30,511 nt of DNA, taken from Phoronis australis. Lineage: Eukaryota > Phoronida > Phoronidae. The DNA is taken from assembly GCA_002633005.1 (NCBI GenBank), contig NMRA01000027.1, forward strand, positions 909,362 to 939,872, given 5' to 3'. The notes beneath the pieces are model-generated. The model worked only from the letters and a program-made list of their open reading frames with translations. It searched no databases and was not told the origin of the DNA. Numbering within the stretch: the stretch's first letter is position 1; each line of letters starts with the position of its first letter. A program made the translations under genes and the position numbers. Shown one piece after another: positions 1 to 9,355 of this stretch.

Positions 1-1783
1 AAAAAAATGTTGTAAAATCATTATTTTAGCCAAAAAGTTGAGCTACAAACTCGGAAAACTTGCTTCCCTTCATTCTCAAAATAACCTGATAATCGGCGAA
101 TCGCGAGGCCTCTTCTATCGGTATGTGTGTCACACGCCTAACCTATAAGCAATGACTTCTGTGATTTGCGGATTGCTTACTTTTTCTAATTCCGGCTGTT
201 TATGGCTAAATATGTACTGTTGACAAAATGGCAAAGCATGAGTGGTCGCATATTCCGAGCTGTGAAGAAAGTAGCTTCTGTCCCTCAACTAAACAACTTA
301 AATTAGTCTGAAAATTGGTGATCAATTCACTATGTGTATTTTAGAAACTGTTTCAGGGGCAAGTAAGTAGGAAAAGTACCCATGCCCGTACCCATGGGGG
401 GGCTTGAATGATTCCCCCATTTGGCAAAGTGGGAAAAGGGTCCTGAGAGAAACCAAAAGTCCGAGAAAACGAGACAAATTTGGCGAAAGCTCTGAACGCT
501 AAGCAAACCTGTTGTTTTTTTGTTAGTGAAAGGTCCACTGTGAAAAATTCAAACCCCCCCCCCTATACTGTGGATTAAATTTGGTCTGTATGCAAAAATC
601 TGCAAGTTTATTGAAAAATCTGCAAATCTGATATTCAGAGTACTCCAATGCAGTTTTGGTGGTACACAGGTCTGACACATACTTTCTGCAACCCGACTGA
701 GAAATATGCCAGCCCCGCCTAGCTGACAACAGATGCAATTTTAAGTGTCTAGAGTATCAGAAGTTGTGAAGTAAAGTAACTATTTAGCTCAAATATTGAT
801 GGAATCCTAAGGTTTTTTTGCATCATTGCCTGATATTCTAATACCAAATGATGAGGCCAAGCTGTGAACTATGCGACTCAAAATGATAACTCGTTGATGT
901 CACAGGGTTATTTTAGCACCTTCACCTGCCACCTGGTGTTATTGAAATAAATTAGCCAAGATGCTAAATACACGGTCATGTGGTGGGATGTTACTTTAAA
1001 GCATCAGAATAATTAGTTGCACTTCATAAATGCAGCCTCAGCAAAGTGCTGTTCATGCCACATCCGAGTGCGCTTGTAATATTGATAGAAAGGAATGAAT
1101 ATGAGAACTGGTATGGAATCCATATTGGCAGAATACCAAGAAATGCATAAACTTTTTAATGTTGCATGAGCGTATCTGTCTGCTGTGGTGCTCAGATTCG
1201 TGGCACTGAGATTCAAGAGTTGTCCCAACACAAGATAGCAGCTATGAAAGGGTGCACTTGACAAGTCAAGAAGGCAAAAAGGACCAGTTTTTATAAGTTT
1301 TATTATGAGCAACTTTTGGTGGGTTAAAAAGACGCTTTTATGATTTTATTTTAAGAAACGAGCATTATGTTGGGAAATGAAATGGATCTTGATTTCAATC
1401 TTGTTTTTATTGTGTTGACAACTCTCTGAAACTAAGGAAATTCCATTTTTTTCAGCAATAAAGTAGTTCGGTGATACCTAAGTAACTACCTTGTACGAAT
1501 TTCGTGGACTATGAAAAACTCATTTTGGAAATATTTATTCTTGGTCGAAAATGGCGGGCTGTCCGAAAATCACGCGACTTTATCGTAAGAGTATTGTATT
1601 TATCCAAACACAGTTAACGCTGGTATACAGATGGGACACCAGCAAGAATTACAAAGCTTTGTGAAGTGAGATGCTTGAGCTGTGTCAAATTTTCAGCTAT
1701 CACAATAAGTGTGTGCCATTATTGCAAACTCGCTGAAATTTGAACAGTGCATAACCCTAACAAATATAGCCATCACTTTTATT
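1..1783. other. Non-coding stretch, no gene recognised
   Basis: AT-rich DNA whose open frames are all short (at most about 100 codons) and resemble no protein family I know. A run of ten C lies near 555-565. I see no coherent exon with good splice sites and no transposase or reverse-transcriptase motif. It is best described as intergenic or intronic DNA. Confidence 0.5.
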
Positions 1784-1824
1784 TCACAAATGTGCTGTGT
1801 CACATTTGTGAGGACACAGCACAT
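1784..1824. repeat. Two overlapping, mutually exclusive perfect hairpins
   Basis: Bases 1784-1794 are the exact reverse complement of 1801-1811 (11-bp stem, 6-base loop). Bases 1790-1801 are the exact reverse complement of 1813-1824 (12-bp stem, 11-base loop). The central bases are shared, so the DNA or an RNA copy can form only one at a time. This is seen directly. It may be the remnant of a small foldback element; no function is shown. Confidence 0.8.
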
Positions 1825-2312
1825 GGCTTCAAAACAATTACATAAAACTCAAATCAGGTTAACAAACATAGTATCAATTTCTCTGTAATTATTGAACAGT
1901 TGTTCATATATATAAATGTTGTAGGAAAGGAACAAGCTGAAACTAAAACACCTGTATGTGGTCTTAATGAAAATAGATTTTCTGTGACAGAAGATGGCCT
2001 TATCCACAGGTGTTGGTACAAATACACTGACCTAATGGAAAGTACCACAATAGATTAAGACTTAATATGTTATGGACTGGTGACATCATTATTGCAGTGA
2101 AGTCGAATTTTAGTATGACCTGTTGTAAAGTATGGGTAAAATTTCAATTTGAATATACACAGAGGCACAAATTGATGATTTGTCAAAATCAGATTTTGTC
2201 CAGTTGTGTAACTTTATATACAAACTTCGTCCAATGAAAATAACAGCACGACAATTCAACCATAAATATGTCCTTAAAGGAACATGATTGTTTTGCAAAA
2301 TGTGAGTGCCTA
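1825..2312. other. Non-coding stretch between two hairpins
   Basis: AT-rich. The two - strand open frames of about 60 codons (1854-2048 and 2110-2298) have no recognisable motif and no convincing start context. Nothing else is evident. Confidence 0.4.
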
Positions 2313-2356
2313 GTTACACTAGCTTTTTTGTAATTTGCAAAAAAGCTAGGGTAAAC
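2313..2356. repeat. Strong perfect-stem hairpin
   Basis: Bases 2319-2330 pair perfectly with 2338-2349 around a 7-base loop. The pairing continues through 2314-2317 and 2351-2354 after one mismatch, giving about 16 pairs. The stem contains a six-T and a matching six-A run. It could be a foldback-element core or a structured RNA element; only the symmetry is certain. Confidence 0.7.
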
Positions 2357-2541
2357 ACAGTCGCACTACACAGCCAATAAGATGGGGAGATGGCAACAGT
2401 AGCGATCGCTTTCTTTGCATTCAATGTGTGGAAATGTTTAAGACATCCTTTTTATCTTTGAAGAATATGACTAACATGTTTGTTTATTTGCATTTTAGAT
2501 CAACTATGAACTAAAGGGAAATGTCGCTTTAAGAGGACAGT

Positions 2542-2591
2542 TTAAAAGGAAGGCTGCTGGTTTTGGTTAAATTACGATTTTCTGGTAATCC
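2542..2591 (+). repeat. Diverged dispersed repeat, copy 1
   Basis: This stretch (AAGGAAGGC, then a GTTAAATTAC block, then ATTTTCTGGTAATCC) resembles 3444-3505 in the same order and orientation, with a short insertion in the second copy. It looks like an old dispersed or locally duplicated repeat. I cannot name the family. Confidence 0.45.
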
Positions 2592-2875
2592 CAGGGGCAA
2601 TTCCGTGAACAGGTCAGCCTAGAGACAAAAAGTTAAAACTGACAATATTAACATTTCTGGTCTTATCTGAAAGTCAATCTCTCCAGTTTCAGAACCTGTG
2701 TTTGAATTTCCTATGATTTTCAATTTCTAGCCGTGTGGACCCCTGTACCCCTTTTTGGGGGTCTGTTGACCATAGGAAACACCTCAATTATAGGTATGCT
2801 GCTAATTCTTCTCATTAATATTAAAATGGAGGTCTTGAGTCACCCGAAAAAATCATACTATTAATACTTGAATCT

Positions 2876-3117
2876 GGGGCCCCTTCCAAGAAAACTGACT
2901 TAGCTAAGACAAATCTTCAATTTCAGGCAATTTTAAGACGAAACGTAAGTTTATCTCAAATCGGTTTCAAGTAGATCTTAGGTATGACTTGTTTTTTACT
3001 TTAGGTTTTGTCTTAATTTACTGACTTACCAAATATGGAAGTTTCAGATTTTGAAGTTGAGACAAATCTTAGACTTAAATTGAAAAGAAAGCAAGTCAGT
3101 TTCTTGAAAGGGCGCCG
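2876..3117. mobile_element. MITE-like element with about 24-bp terminal inverted repeats
   Basis: The left end (GGGGCCCCTTCCAAGAAAAC, then TGACTT) is nearly the reverse complement of the right end (AAGTCAGTTTCTTGAAAGGG, then CGCC), with a few mismatches and one indel. Between them are 242 bp in total with no open frame, and the motif GACAAATCTT recurs at 2908-2917 and 3061-3070. Short length, terminal symmetry and lack of coding capacity are the marks of a non-autonomous DNA transposon. I found no clear target-site duplication, so the superfamily is unassigned and the exact ends may be off by a few bases. Confidence 0.65.
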
Positions 3118-3443
3118 GGTCAGCAAATTGTGGGAATTCCACTACACTATCAATTTTGTGCAATCACAGGGATCTTGAATCATCCAAAAATATCGGTTTG
3201 GCTCATAGCACATCGGGGACATCAAAGTCGGCAAAATCCTGGATGTCATGGTGTCGTAGGTCCATCACAAAAAGTGCTAACTTGTTAATGCTCTTAACGT
3301 TTTGAATCCCAGTCCGAAATCGCGTGACAGACTTCCGTTAAATTTGTGTGGCCGTCATGTACATCTGCCACTCATGAAATGCAATTTTCAGTGCAGTCTT
3401 AGTTGTTTTACGCTTTGATGGCTTGTAGAAACTGAGTCTTACA

Positions 3444-3505
3444 CTTAAAGGAAGGCGACTGTTCTTAGTGTCAGTTTTTGTTAATTTACAATTTTCTGGT
3501 TATCC
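3444..3505 (+). repeat. Diverged dispersed repeat, copy 2
   Basis: Second copy of the sequence at 2542-2591, sharing AAAGGAAGGC, a GTTAATTTAC block and ATTTTCTGGTTATCC, with about 12 extra bases inside. A separate weaker pair of similar sequences lies at 2829-2855 and 3169-3194 (a GATCTTGAATCATCC-like block), so 2.5-3.5 kb may be an eroded duplicated region with the inverted-repeat element inside it. Confidence 0.4.
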
Positions 3506-3755
3506 TCTTGATAAAATTTCAAGCTAATTGAACTCCCCTCGGACTCAACGAATTATGCACCCGTCACTCCTGAAATTACGTTCGTAGCCCAAACCATTCC
3601 CCGCCAGCGTTGTTAACATGGACTTCACTTGGCACCGTGTTTGACTTTGAATCCGTCATTGTGTACGTCAGCTTGTAAAAAGTCTGATATTTGCCTTTCT
3701 CTGAGTCTTATTCAGTATGTCTGGAAGTTGTTTTGAGCACCATGAGTTATCGATG

Positions 3756-3790
3756 TATATAAGAGTCCAGTTTCACCCATTTTCAGTGGA
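3756..3790 (+). promoter_or_regulatory. Candidate TATA-type core promoter
   Basis: TATATAAG occupies 3756-3763 and an initiator-like TTCAGTG lies about 30 bases further on, near 3783-3790. That spacing suits RNA polymerase II. It lies about 1.15 kb upstream of the zinc-finger ATG on the same strand. A donor-like GTGAGC at 4537 could join a first, non-coding exon to the acceptor at 4887. This is inference from motif and spacing alone, and TATA-like strings are frequent in AT-rich DNA. Confidence 0.25.
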
Positions 3791-4659
3791 TGACAACATC
3801 CGTTGAATTCACTCACTCCTTTCAAGAATGCAGCGCTCACATGTAAAGCTGTGCAAAGCTTTCGAGTGTGCTTCGTATCACGAAGGCGACATGTAAACAG
3901 AGATTATGAAGATCTCTGCTAAACATGATGTGAAGAAGGATGCCGCACTGTCAGTATTTCCCTTCTCTACGTTGTCGTCACCTGCCAACAGTATTTTTTT
4001 TAAACGCAGAGCACCCGGAGCCGCAGCCACTGTGGTTCAAGGCCACTAAGTTGGTGTCACCCATGTGTGTGACAAGCCACAGCAGCGTCCACAAGTACAT
4101 GTAGCAACCAACTCAGTTTCGCTACGTCCGGGTGTTTTTGTGGTGGTTGACTCTATCGATTTCCTGTCCATTGCAGATGAAACAATGGCCAAATACCACT
4201 TCACTATGTTCTGGTTCAATCCAGGATTGTCCGAGAATACTCGTAGGAGGAGGCAAATAATTACAACTGACCCTACTGATTGCCGCTTCCTTAGTGACTC
4301 ATGCATAATTTAACTTAGAACCCTGGGCTATTTATTTACTTTTAATCTAAGGTACTATAAATGACACTAAAGGCGATTGCCTTTCTCGTAAAAACCTCTA
4401 TACAATGATCGCACAGTTAGTATTGAAATTTGCTTCACCATTCAAAGTTCAAGGGATCTTCATACAAATGTGCTCAATTGAGGAGAACTGCAGCAACCTG
4501 CCTAACATCTGAGCCCTAAGTCATGTTTCTGAAACGGTGAGCTTGTGCTGGATAAGTCAGTCATTTTGTGACGCTCTTTTTTTACATAACACCCTCTCTA
4601 AATTTACCTACTCTAACCATGGAGTAAAAATGCACGAAATTATGGAAAGTACCCAACTG
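3791..4659 (+). other. Upstream region of the zinc-finger gene
   Basis: An open frame without an ATG near its start runs from about 4051 to 4313 (about 87 codons, ending RRRRQIITTDPTDCRFLSDS and a few more residues). It matches no family I know. A donor-like sequence, ACG then GTGAGC, is at 4534-4542. The stretch could be a non-coding first exon plus intron of the gene starting at 4888, or simply intergenic DNA. Confidence 0.25.
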
Positions 4660-4731
4660 CATGGGCGGCGCAGCACTGAAAAAAGGGGAGGGGGGCTATA
4701 GCCCCCAGCCTTCTATGGTGGGCTGCCCATG
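4660..4731. mobile_element. 72-bp hairpin element, copy 1
   Basis: The ends CATGGGCGGC and GGCTGCCCATG are imperfect inverted repeats. The interior holds GCAGCACTGAAAAAAGGGGA followed by GGGGGGCTATAGCCCCC, itself a palindromic block. The same interior phrase recurs at 27890-27915 inside an equally long inverted-repeat element. Two copies with matching ends and core imply a very short foldback transposon or MITE family. Confidence 0.55.
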
Positions 4732-4887
4732 AACTGTCCCGTTTCTTAAAAGTTATTGGCTTGGAAGGAAGGCACACATACTTTTTGAATAGTTTATTTC
4801 TCAGGTCTTTAATTTTGCTGTGCGTCTAATAAATGCAAGGCTATATTCAGTTGTTCATCTTTCATTTTCGTTGAATATTTATTTTAG

Positions 4888-4933
4888 GTGTAAAGCGGAA
4901 TAGCAGCTGTGAGATGAGACCCTAAGAACTACG
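4888..4933 (+). promoter_or_regulatory. Splice acceptor and 5' leader of the zinc-finger gene
   Basis: A pyrimidine/AT-rich tract ends in TTTATTTTAG at 4887, a good 3' splice site, so the coding exon probably begins at 4888. The 46-base leader contains an in-frame TGA at 4910-4912, which rules out coding upstream in that frame. The ATG at 4934 has A at -3 and G at +4, a strong Kozak context. A non-coding upstream exon is therefore likely but not located with confidence. Confidence 0.55.
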
Positions 4934-7576
4934 ATGGATTTTTTTGAAGGGATCTTGAGCGATCCTGAAGAGGACGTAGAATCCACAGTCATCCCAGACG
5001 CTTTTGAAAATTTATTGGATTTGGGAGATCTAGGCGAGAACGTGGGGTCTTCGGTCTTGCCACCGGAGATTTTAGATGCGGCTGAAAACCTGCGAGTCGA
5101 TGCAGACATTGAACTTAATGCAAGTGGTGACTGTGGTGGAAATCTGAAGACTTTCGATGATGCTCATGCTATGTTGAATTCGGAAAATTTTAATGACTTT
5201 AACGTGCACACAGACTCGTCTGCTACATCAGAAGTTCTTGCTTTTTCTGAAAACTTGTTGACTAGCGTGTCTTTTCGTGACCATAAACTAAATGGCGATT
5301 CTACACGTGAACTAGAATCTTCTGGTCCTGTTCCTAACTTAATGTCTACTGCTGCTGCCCTTGATCCTGAACTGAATAACTCCAGTTTGATCCATGACCT
5401 TAATGATCTTTCTCGCAGTTTGCCGACTAGCCTGACTGTTACTGAACCGAATGTTAGTGCTGAATTTATCTCTAAACCAGAGACCAGTTTTAACTTATCG
5501 ACTACTGTAGCCTCATGCAATCCTGCCACAGATTCTGATTTAACGGTCATTCAGGATATATTGAGGACTACGTTCGTTGACAGTGATCCCAAAGTTGTCA
5601 ATAACTCGAACGCTGGATCACAGAATTTTGACAGCGACCACGTAGGTTTATCTTCTGTTGGCGTTAGCGATGCTGCCGCTAATGCCGATTTCTTTGACAA
5701 TATCCGTCACTGTTCGTCTTTTTCGAGTGTCGAACCGTCCTTAGAAAAGGAGGGAGTACAGACTTCGGTCAACACTATGCCAATGCAACGTGATTGCATT
5801 TCATGGAAGCCTCATGAATACAACGTTGCTAAGGTTTTAGTTGGAACATTAAGCCAAGTAGCTGACGGTGTACAGCATAAAAAATCGTATGGAGACCTTC
5901 GCAATAAGACTGAGGGTGTCAGTAATGGGTATAGTAATGACGTCACCAGACCTGTAATCTGTGAAGACGTCGCGACTGAATTGGTCGGTAGCAGAAGAGT
6001 CCGTCTTAAGTGTGGACTGTGCAATAAGACGTTTGGTGACCAGCAGCGCTTGTCTCGACACGAGAGGAACTATCATGCCAGTGAAGCGTTTAAATGTCCA
6101 CAGTGTCCCAAGGAGTTTGTGTTGAAGCACCATTTGAAGGAACACATGATTACTCATACTCAGGAAAAGAGGTTTGCGTGCACGGTATGCGGCGTGCGCT
6201 TTAAGCGGAGAAACCAAGTGACGCGTCACATGCAGAAACATTCGGGTACGGAATCTTTCCCTTGTAGGAAGTGCCAGGAGCTCTTTAACTCGCGTGGTTT
6301 GCTCAATCGGCATATGGAGAAATGTCACGGTAGTGCAGCAGTTAGTCGTTTCATGTGCTCGTGTGAAATGTGCGGCAGGAAATACGCGACCAGAGAGTCT
6401 TTAGTGAGTCACGTCCGCCGCATACACGGCGTTGAGTTGAATGGCGAGGCACGCCCTACCGTTGAGATGAGAATACAAGGGGCGTCTGAGGTTGACTCGC
6501 ATGGGTCATCTTCAACGGATGGCTATGAAGATGACGGCTCGCCTTTCTTGTTGGGTGATAAAGTTCCCCGAGCTGACCAAACTGCAAATTTCTTACCTCA
6601 TGACACTGCAAGCGCCATCGATGGCGGTTCACATTCAAGCACCTCTCCGTTAGGGTATACTGACAACGTCGGCAGTGTAATTGGAACAGGTGCAGCACAC
6701 AAGGTCCGACGTTTACACGGGGCTGGGGATGCTGTCAAAAAAAAGAGAAATTCTAAGAAAAGTTTCAAAAAATTAATTGGAGTTCAAAAGGATAAACGAA
6801 ATAATCGAGTTGCGACAGTGAAAACACGGAAATTGCTTATAAAAAAGGCAGCCCACACTCTTTCAGCCGGCATGGACGAACATACGTATTGTAAATCAAT
6901 CTCCAATAAGAACGTGACCTCTGCAGTCAGTGAGGACGATGGGACCTTCGAGTGCGCCCGCACGAAGGACTTTCGACTCACCAGCGAGGACGCTCTGAAC
7001 GAATTGTTTTTCTATCGCATGCTACCTTCTGCTAAATCAGAACCCATTCGCTCGCTTAAATATGAGCACACTTATATCAAATCGCATGGCGACATCCACA
7101 TTCAAGCACCACCCGAACCAAAGAAACCGCCATGTGTTAAAATCAAGCGGAAGAGGCTTCCCGTGACCGAGAAATGCACTACTGCAAAGAAAGTGGTGGT
7201 CTTGAACGTTAACGTGAGGCGCCAGCCGAAGCGCGTTAAAAGAAACAGGGTTTTCGGCGACGCGTGTCCGAAAAGTAAGAAACCCAAAACGCGGATAGTG
7301 TCCTCAGGGGCGAAACAGTCTGTTTTGGCCGGTTTAAAGAAGCGCGTTACACCATCGTCGAAGCTCGCTGGGACCAATCGAGTGTTGGGTAACGCTGGTC
7401 CGAAGAGCAAGAAAGCTCTTTACATCTGCGAGATATGTAATGAGGGTTTAGCGCATAGAAACATGGTGTTGCTTCACCTTCAGAGCCACCTTGGGGACGG
7501 AAAAACGGACAGACTGTTTGCTGCCGAGGTAAGCTGTTTCCGGAGACCTGAACCACGCAAGCACATAATCGTTTGA
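4934..7576 (+). CDS. C2H2 zinc-finger nuclear protein with acidic N-terminus
   Basis: This encodes an 880-residue protein in one exon and is almost certainly a DNA-binding nuclear factor; I cannot assign an ortholog. Residues 1-60 are acidic and hydrophobic (FENLLDLGDLG at 24-34), like a transactivation segment, and short ENL-type motifs recur at 51, 83 and 105. Residues 60-350 are Ser/Asn/Asp-rich and probably disordered. Five C2H2 fingers follow: 360-381, 388-408, 416-436, 444-465 and 477-498, each with two Cys and two His. The linkers TQEKR and SGTES only loosely resemble TGEKP. Basic clusters (602-625, near 740 and 765-790) are nuclear-localisation candidates. A motif NRVFGDACPKSKK at 771 recurs as NRVLGNAGPKSKK at 815. 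A sixth finger lies at 832-852. The start is supported by an upstream in-frame TGA, the acceptor at 4887 and a strong Kozak context. The C-terminus is uncertain: a consensus donor follows codon 865. Confidence 0.9.
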   Translation: MDFFEGILSDPEEDVESTVIPDAFENLLDLGDLGENVGSSVLPPEILDAAENLRVDADIELNASGDCGGNLKTFDDAHAMLNSENFNDFNVHTDSSATSEVLAFSENLLTSVSFRDHKLNGDSTRELESSGPVPNLMSTAAALDPELNNSSLIHDLNDLSRSLPTSLTVTEPNVSAEFISKPETSFNLSTTVASCNPATDSDLTVIQDILRTTFVDSDPKVVNNSNAGSQNFDSDHVGLSSVGVSDAAANADFFDNIRHCSSFSSVEPSLEKEGVQTSVNTMPMQRDCISWKPHEYNVAKVLVGTLSQVADGVQHKKSYGDLRNKTEGVSNGYSNDVTRPVICEDVATELVGSRRVRLKCGLCNKTFGDQQRLSRHERNYHASEAFKCPQCPKEFVLKHHLKEHMITHTQEKRFACTVCGVRFKRRNQVTRHMQKHSGTESFPCRKCQELFNSRGLLNRHMEKCHGSAAVSRFMCSCEMCGRKYATRESLVSHVRRIHGVELNGEARPTVEMRIQGASEVDSHGSSSTDGYEDDGSPFLLGDKVPRADQTANFLPHDTASAIDGGSHSSTSPLGYTDNVGSVIGTGAAHKVRRLHGAGDAVKKKRNSKKSFKKLIGVQKDKRNNRVATVKTRKLLIKKAAHTLSAGMDEHTYCKSISNKNVTSAVSEDDGTFECARTKDFRLTSEDALNELFFYRMLPSAKSEPIRSLKYEHTYIKSHGDIHIQAPPEPKKPPCVKIKRKRLPVTEKCTTAKKVVVLNVNVRRQPKRVKRNRVFGDACPKSKKPKTRIVSSGAKQSVLAGLKKRVTPSSKLAGTNRVLGNAGPKSKKALYICEICNEGLAHRNMVLLHLQSHLGDGKTDRLFAAEVSCFRRPEPRKHIIV
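7526..7534 (+). promoter_or_regulatory. Strong 5' splice donor inside the zinc-finger ORF
   Basis: GAG|GTAAGC places an intron start at 7529, exactly after codon 865 (phase 0) and 13 residues after the sixth finger. If used, the last 15 residues of the read-through frame are intronic and the protein continues in an exon I cannot identify downstream. If unused, the 880-residue form ends at 7576 and the poly(A) signals at 8092 and 8137 would serve it. Alternative terminal exons would reconcile both. Confidence 0.5.
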
Positions 7577-8091
7577 AAGTCGATGTTGACGTTTTGACGG
7601 AATTAGTTTGATTTCATGGTGTATTTATTGGCGGCATGTTTGGTGTTTTACGGTGCAGTCGAACTAGGTTACAAGTAAACGTGCTTTATTGTTTGCTCTC
7701 TTATAAGTTTACATTCCACTAGACTCCTAAAACAACTGTACAGCGAACATAAATTAGGTCAACAGCGTGCTCCTGGCAATATCGTTTTAGAGGTTGTTCA
7801 TTGTCACGCGATTTGATTGTAATGCGCGTTTTTCCTTTCGGAACTATTTTTTCACTTCAACCTCATCTGTCGGATTTTGACTGTTCACGTGTGTCGTATC
7901 TACTCGTATAAGTTAACGNAGGAGGATGGAAACGTTACTTTCCGCTAAGGATTACAATCCTATTGTATTGCCAACGGTACTAGCATATACATGTAGGTTA
8001 GAATTTGCCAAAGAGTGCGGGTTAGGAACTGCAAATAGGGTTATTTTTGAAACTGGTTCTAAATAATCATGTGTCTAGGCTTGGTGGTTCA
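7577..8091 (+). other. Probable 3' untranslated region or intron
   Basis: No coding potential is visible. The stretch runs from the stop codon to the first AATAAA and has AT-rich, T-tract-containing sequence usual for a 3' UTR. It contains the only ambiguous base of the window, an N at 7919. If the donor at 7529 is used, this would instead be intron. Confidence 0.4.
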
Positions 8092-8097
8092 AATAAA
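8092..8097 (+). terminator. Poly(A) signal AATAAA
   Basis: Canonical hexamer on the + strand 516 bases past the zinc-finger stop codon. With the second hexamer at 8137 it makes the likely 3' end of the read-through transcript near 8110-8170. A lone hexamer is weak evidence, but the spacing and the pair fit. Confidence 0.4.
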
Positions 8098-8136
8098 AGT
8101 ACTGGGTAAAGGAACTTGAGGTCATGCTGGTAGAGC

Positions 8137-8142
8137 AATAAA
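8137..8142 (+). terminator. Second poly(A) signal AATAAA
   Basis: Another canonical hexamer 45 bases after the first, on the same strand. It is probably an alternative or backup cleavage site for the zinc-finger transcript. Confidence 0.35.
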
Positions 8143-8411
8143 ATGAGGTGTCTCCGACTTAACGTCAAGAGGTTCTCCCGTAGCTCGAGTTGATAGGCAC
8201 GTGCCGCCGCTTGTGGTTGTAAAACTTAAAACTGCAGTTGCGTTTGTCCAAAAAACAAATGCAGCTTTAAATTGAAGAAAAACCTGAGAACGGACGAAAC
8301 ATGCATCACGCTGCACTTGTTTGAGTTAATCGGTTCCGCTGGGTTTACGCGTCATATGGATTGAGAGAGAGCAATGTTGCCCTCGGGTAAGTTTGCTTTC
8401 TCGGTCCATAT

Positions 8412-8530
8412 CAGTGGCAGATCTACGTTTTCCGTAAGGGGGGTTCAAGGTTAGCGCGAATCGTCGAGGTGCGTAGCGCCGAGCGGGAAAGGTCCGGAGT
8501 GGGGTTCACCCCTCTCGTGTTAGAGAATTT
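8412..8530 (+). mobile_element. CAGTGG-headed dispersed repeat, copy 1
   Basis: Begins CAGTGGCAGATCTACG, passes through a GGGGGG block, then GTGCGTAGCGCCGAG and a GGTCCGGAGTGGGGTTCACC block. The same blocks in the same order occur at 29938-30070. The head also matches the left terminus of the element at 25481. Repeats beginning CAGTGGCGGATCYAG are common in many invertebrate genomes, and a CAGNG end fits hAT-type non-autonomous elements. The right end of this copy is not defined. Confidence 0.55.
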
Positions 8531-9355
8531 TTTGTTTTTGTTGCCAACTAATGCAATTTCCATGCATCCTGGCGAGTATGTTTCAGTTAACGTTTCTCTG
8601 GAGTTTTTCTTAAGATAATTTTAAACCCTTCTCGATTTCGTCTCATGAACTCGGCACATAAGATCTGTAAAACCATATTTGTGCACATCTGGGTATGAGT
8701 CACGCCGCCAGCACACACCAATTTTTAGCATACGATCGAAAAGTGGTATACGAAAAAGTGTAGTGTGTATACAGCAGTTTAGACAACTACCAAATGTTCG
8801 AGAGCACCGACGGCCATGTAAAAACCCAACACTTGGTTTTGAGATGATCGCGTGACAGCAGCCTCTAGTTGTTTAAGAACCGGCGTAGACCGGCACTGTT
8901 ATGCCCGGAAAAATATAGATGTTTTGTCTTTTTACGAGGAAAATTGACAAACGATGGTGATCTCAGCACATGGTCTATTAATAAAGGCGGCAATAAACAC
9001 TTAAAAGTATCGCTTGATTAAACTGAATCACGTTGACTGTTGGGCTACCGTATGACGCAACAACCGAAAAACGTCAAATATATCAGGAACAAACCACCTG
9101 AAAACATTTTCATAAAGCACATTGTGGTAAAAAATATAACAAAAGCAGTTCGCCGAGAGACCAGAAGTACACAGAAAATCAGTAGCTACACAAATAAGCT
9201 GGCCTGGTCCGTCGCGAAACCAAACGTACACTATGCAAAATATCTGAATTGACAACTGCTCCCTAGACACTTTTTAATCCCCAGTCATTGCTTATACACT
9301 GTACATGTATTTTATGCATCTTGCCGTTACTCATTGACAAAAACGTGGCGCACTT
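8531..9355. other. Non-coding spacer before the hAT relic
   Basis: No protein family is recognised in the overlapping open frames of 70-80 codons on both strands at 9028-9270. An AATAAA occurs near 8980. Part of this stretch may be the eroded 3' flank of the hAT element, but I find no terminal inverted repeat to prove it. Confidence 0.35.

Noticed and set aside
5164-6328. Several open frames opposite the zinc-finger gene
   Set aside because: They are shadows of a real coding strand; none has a known domain.
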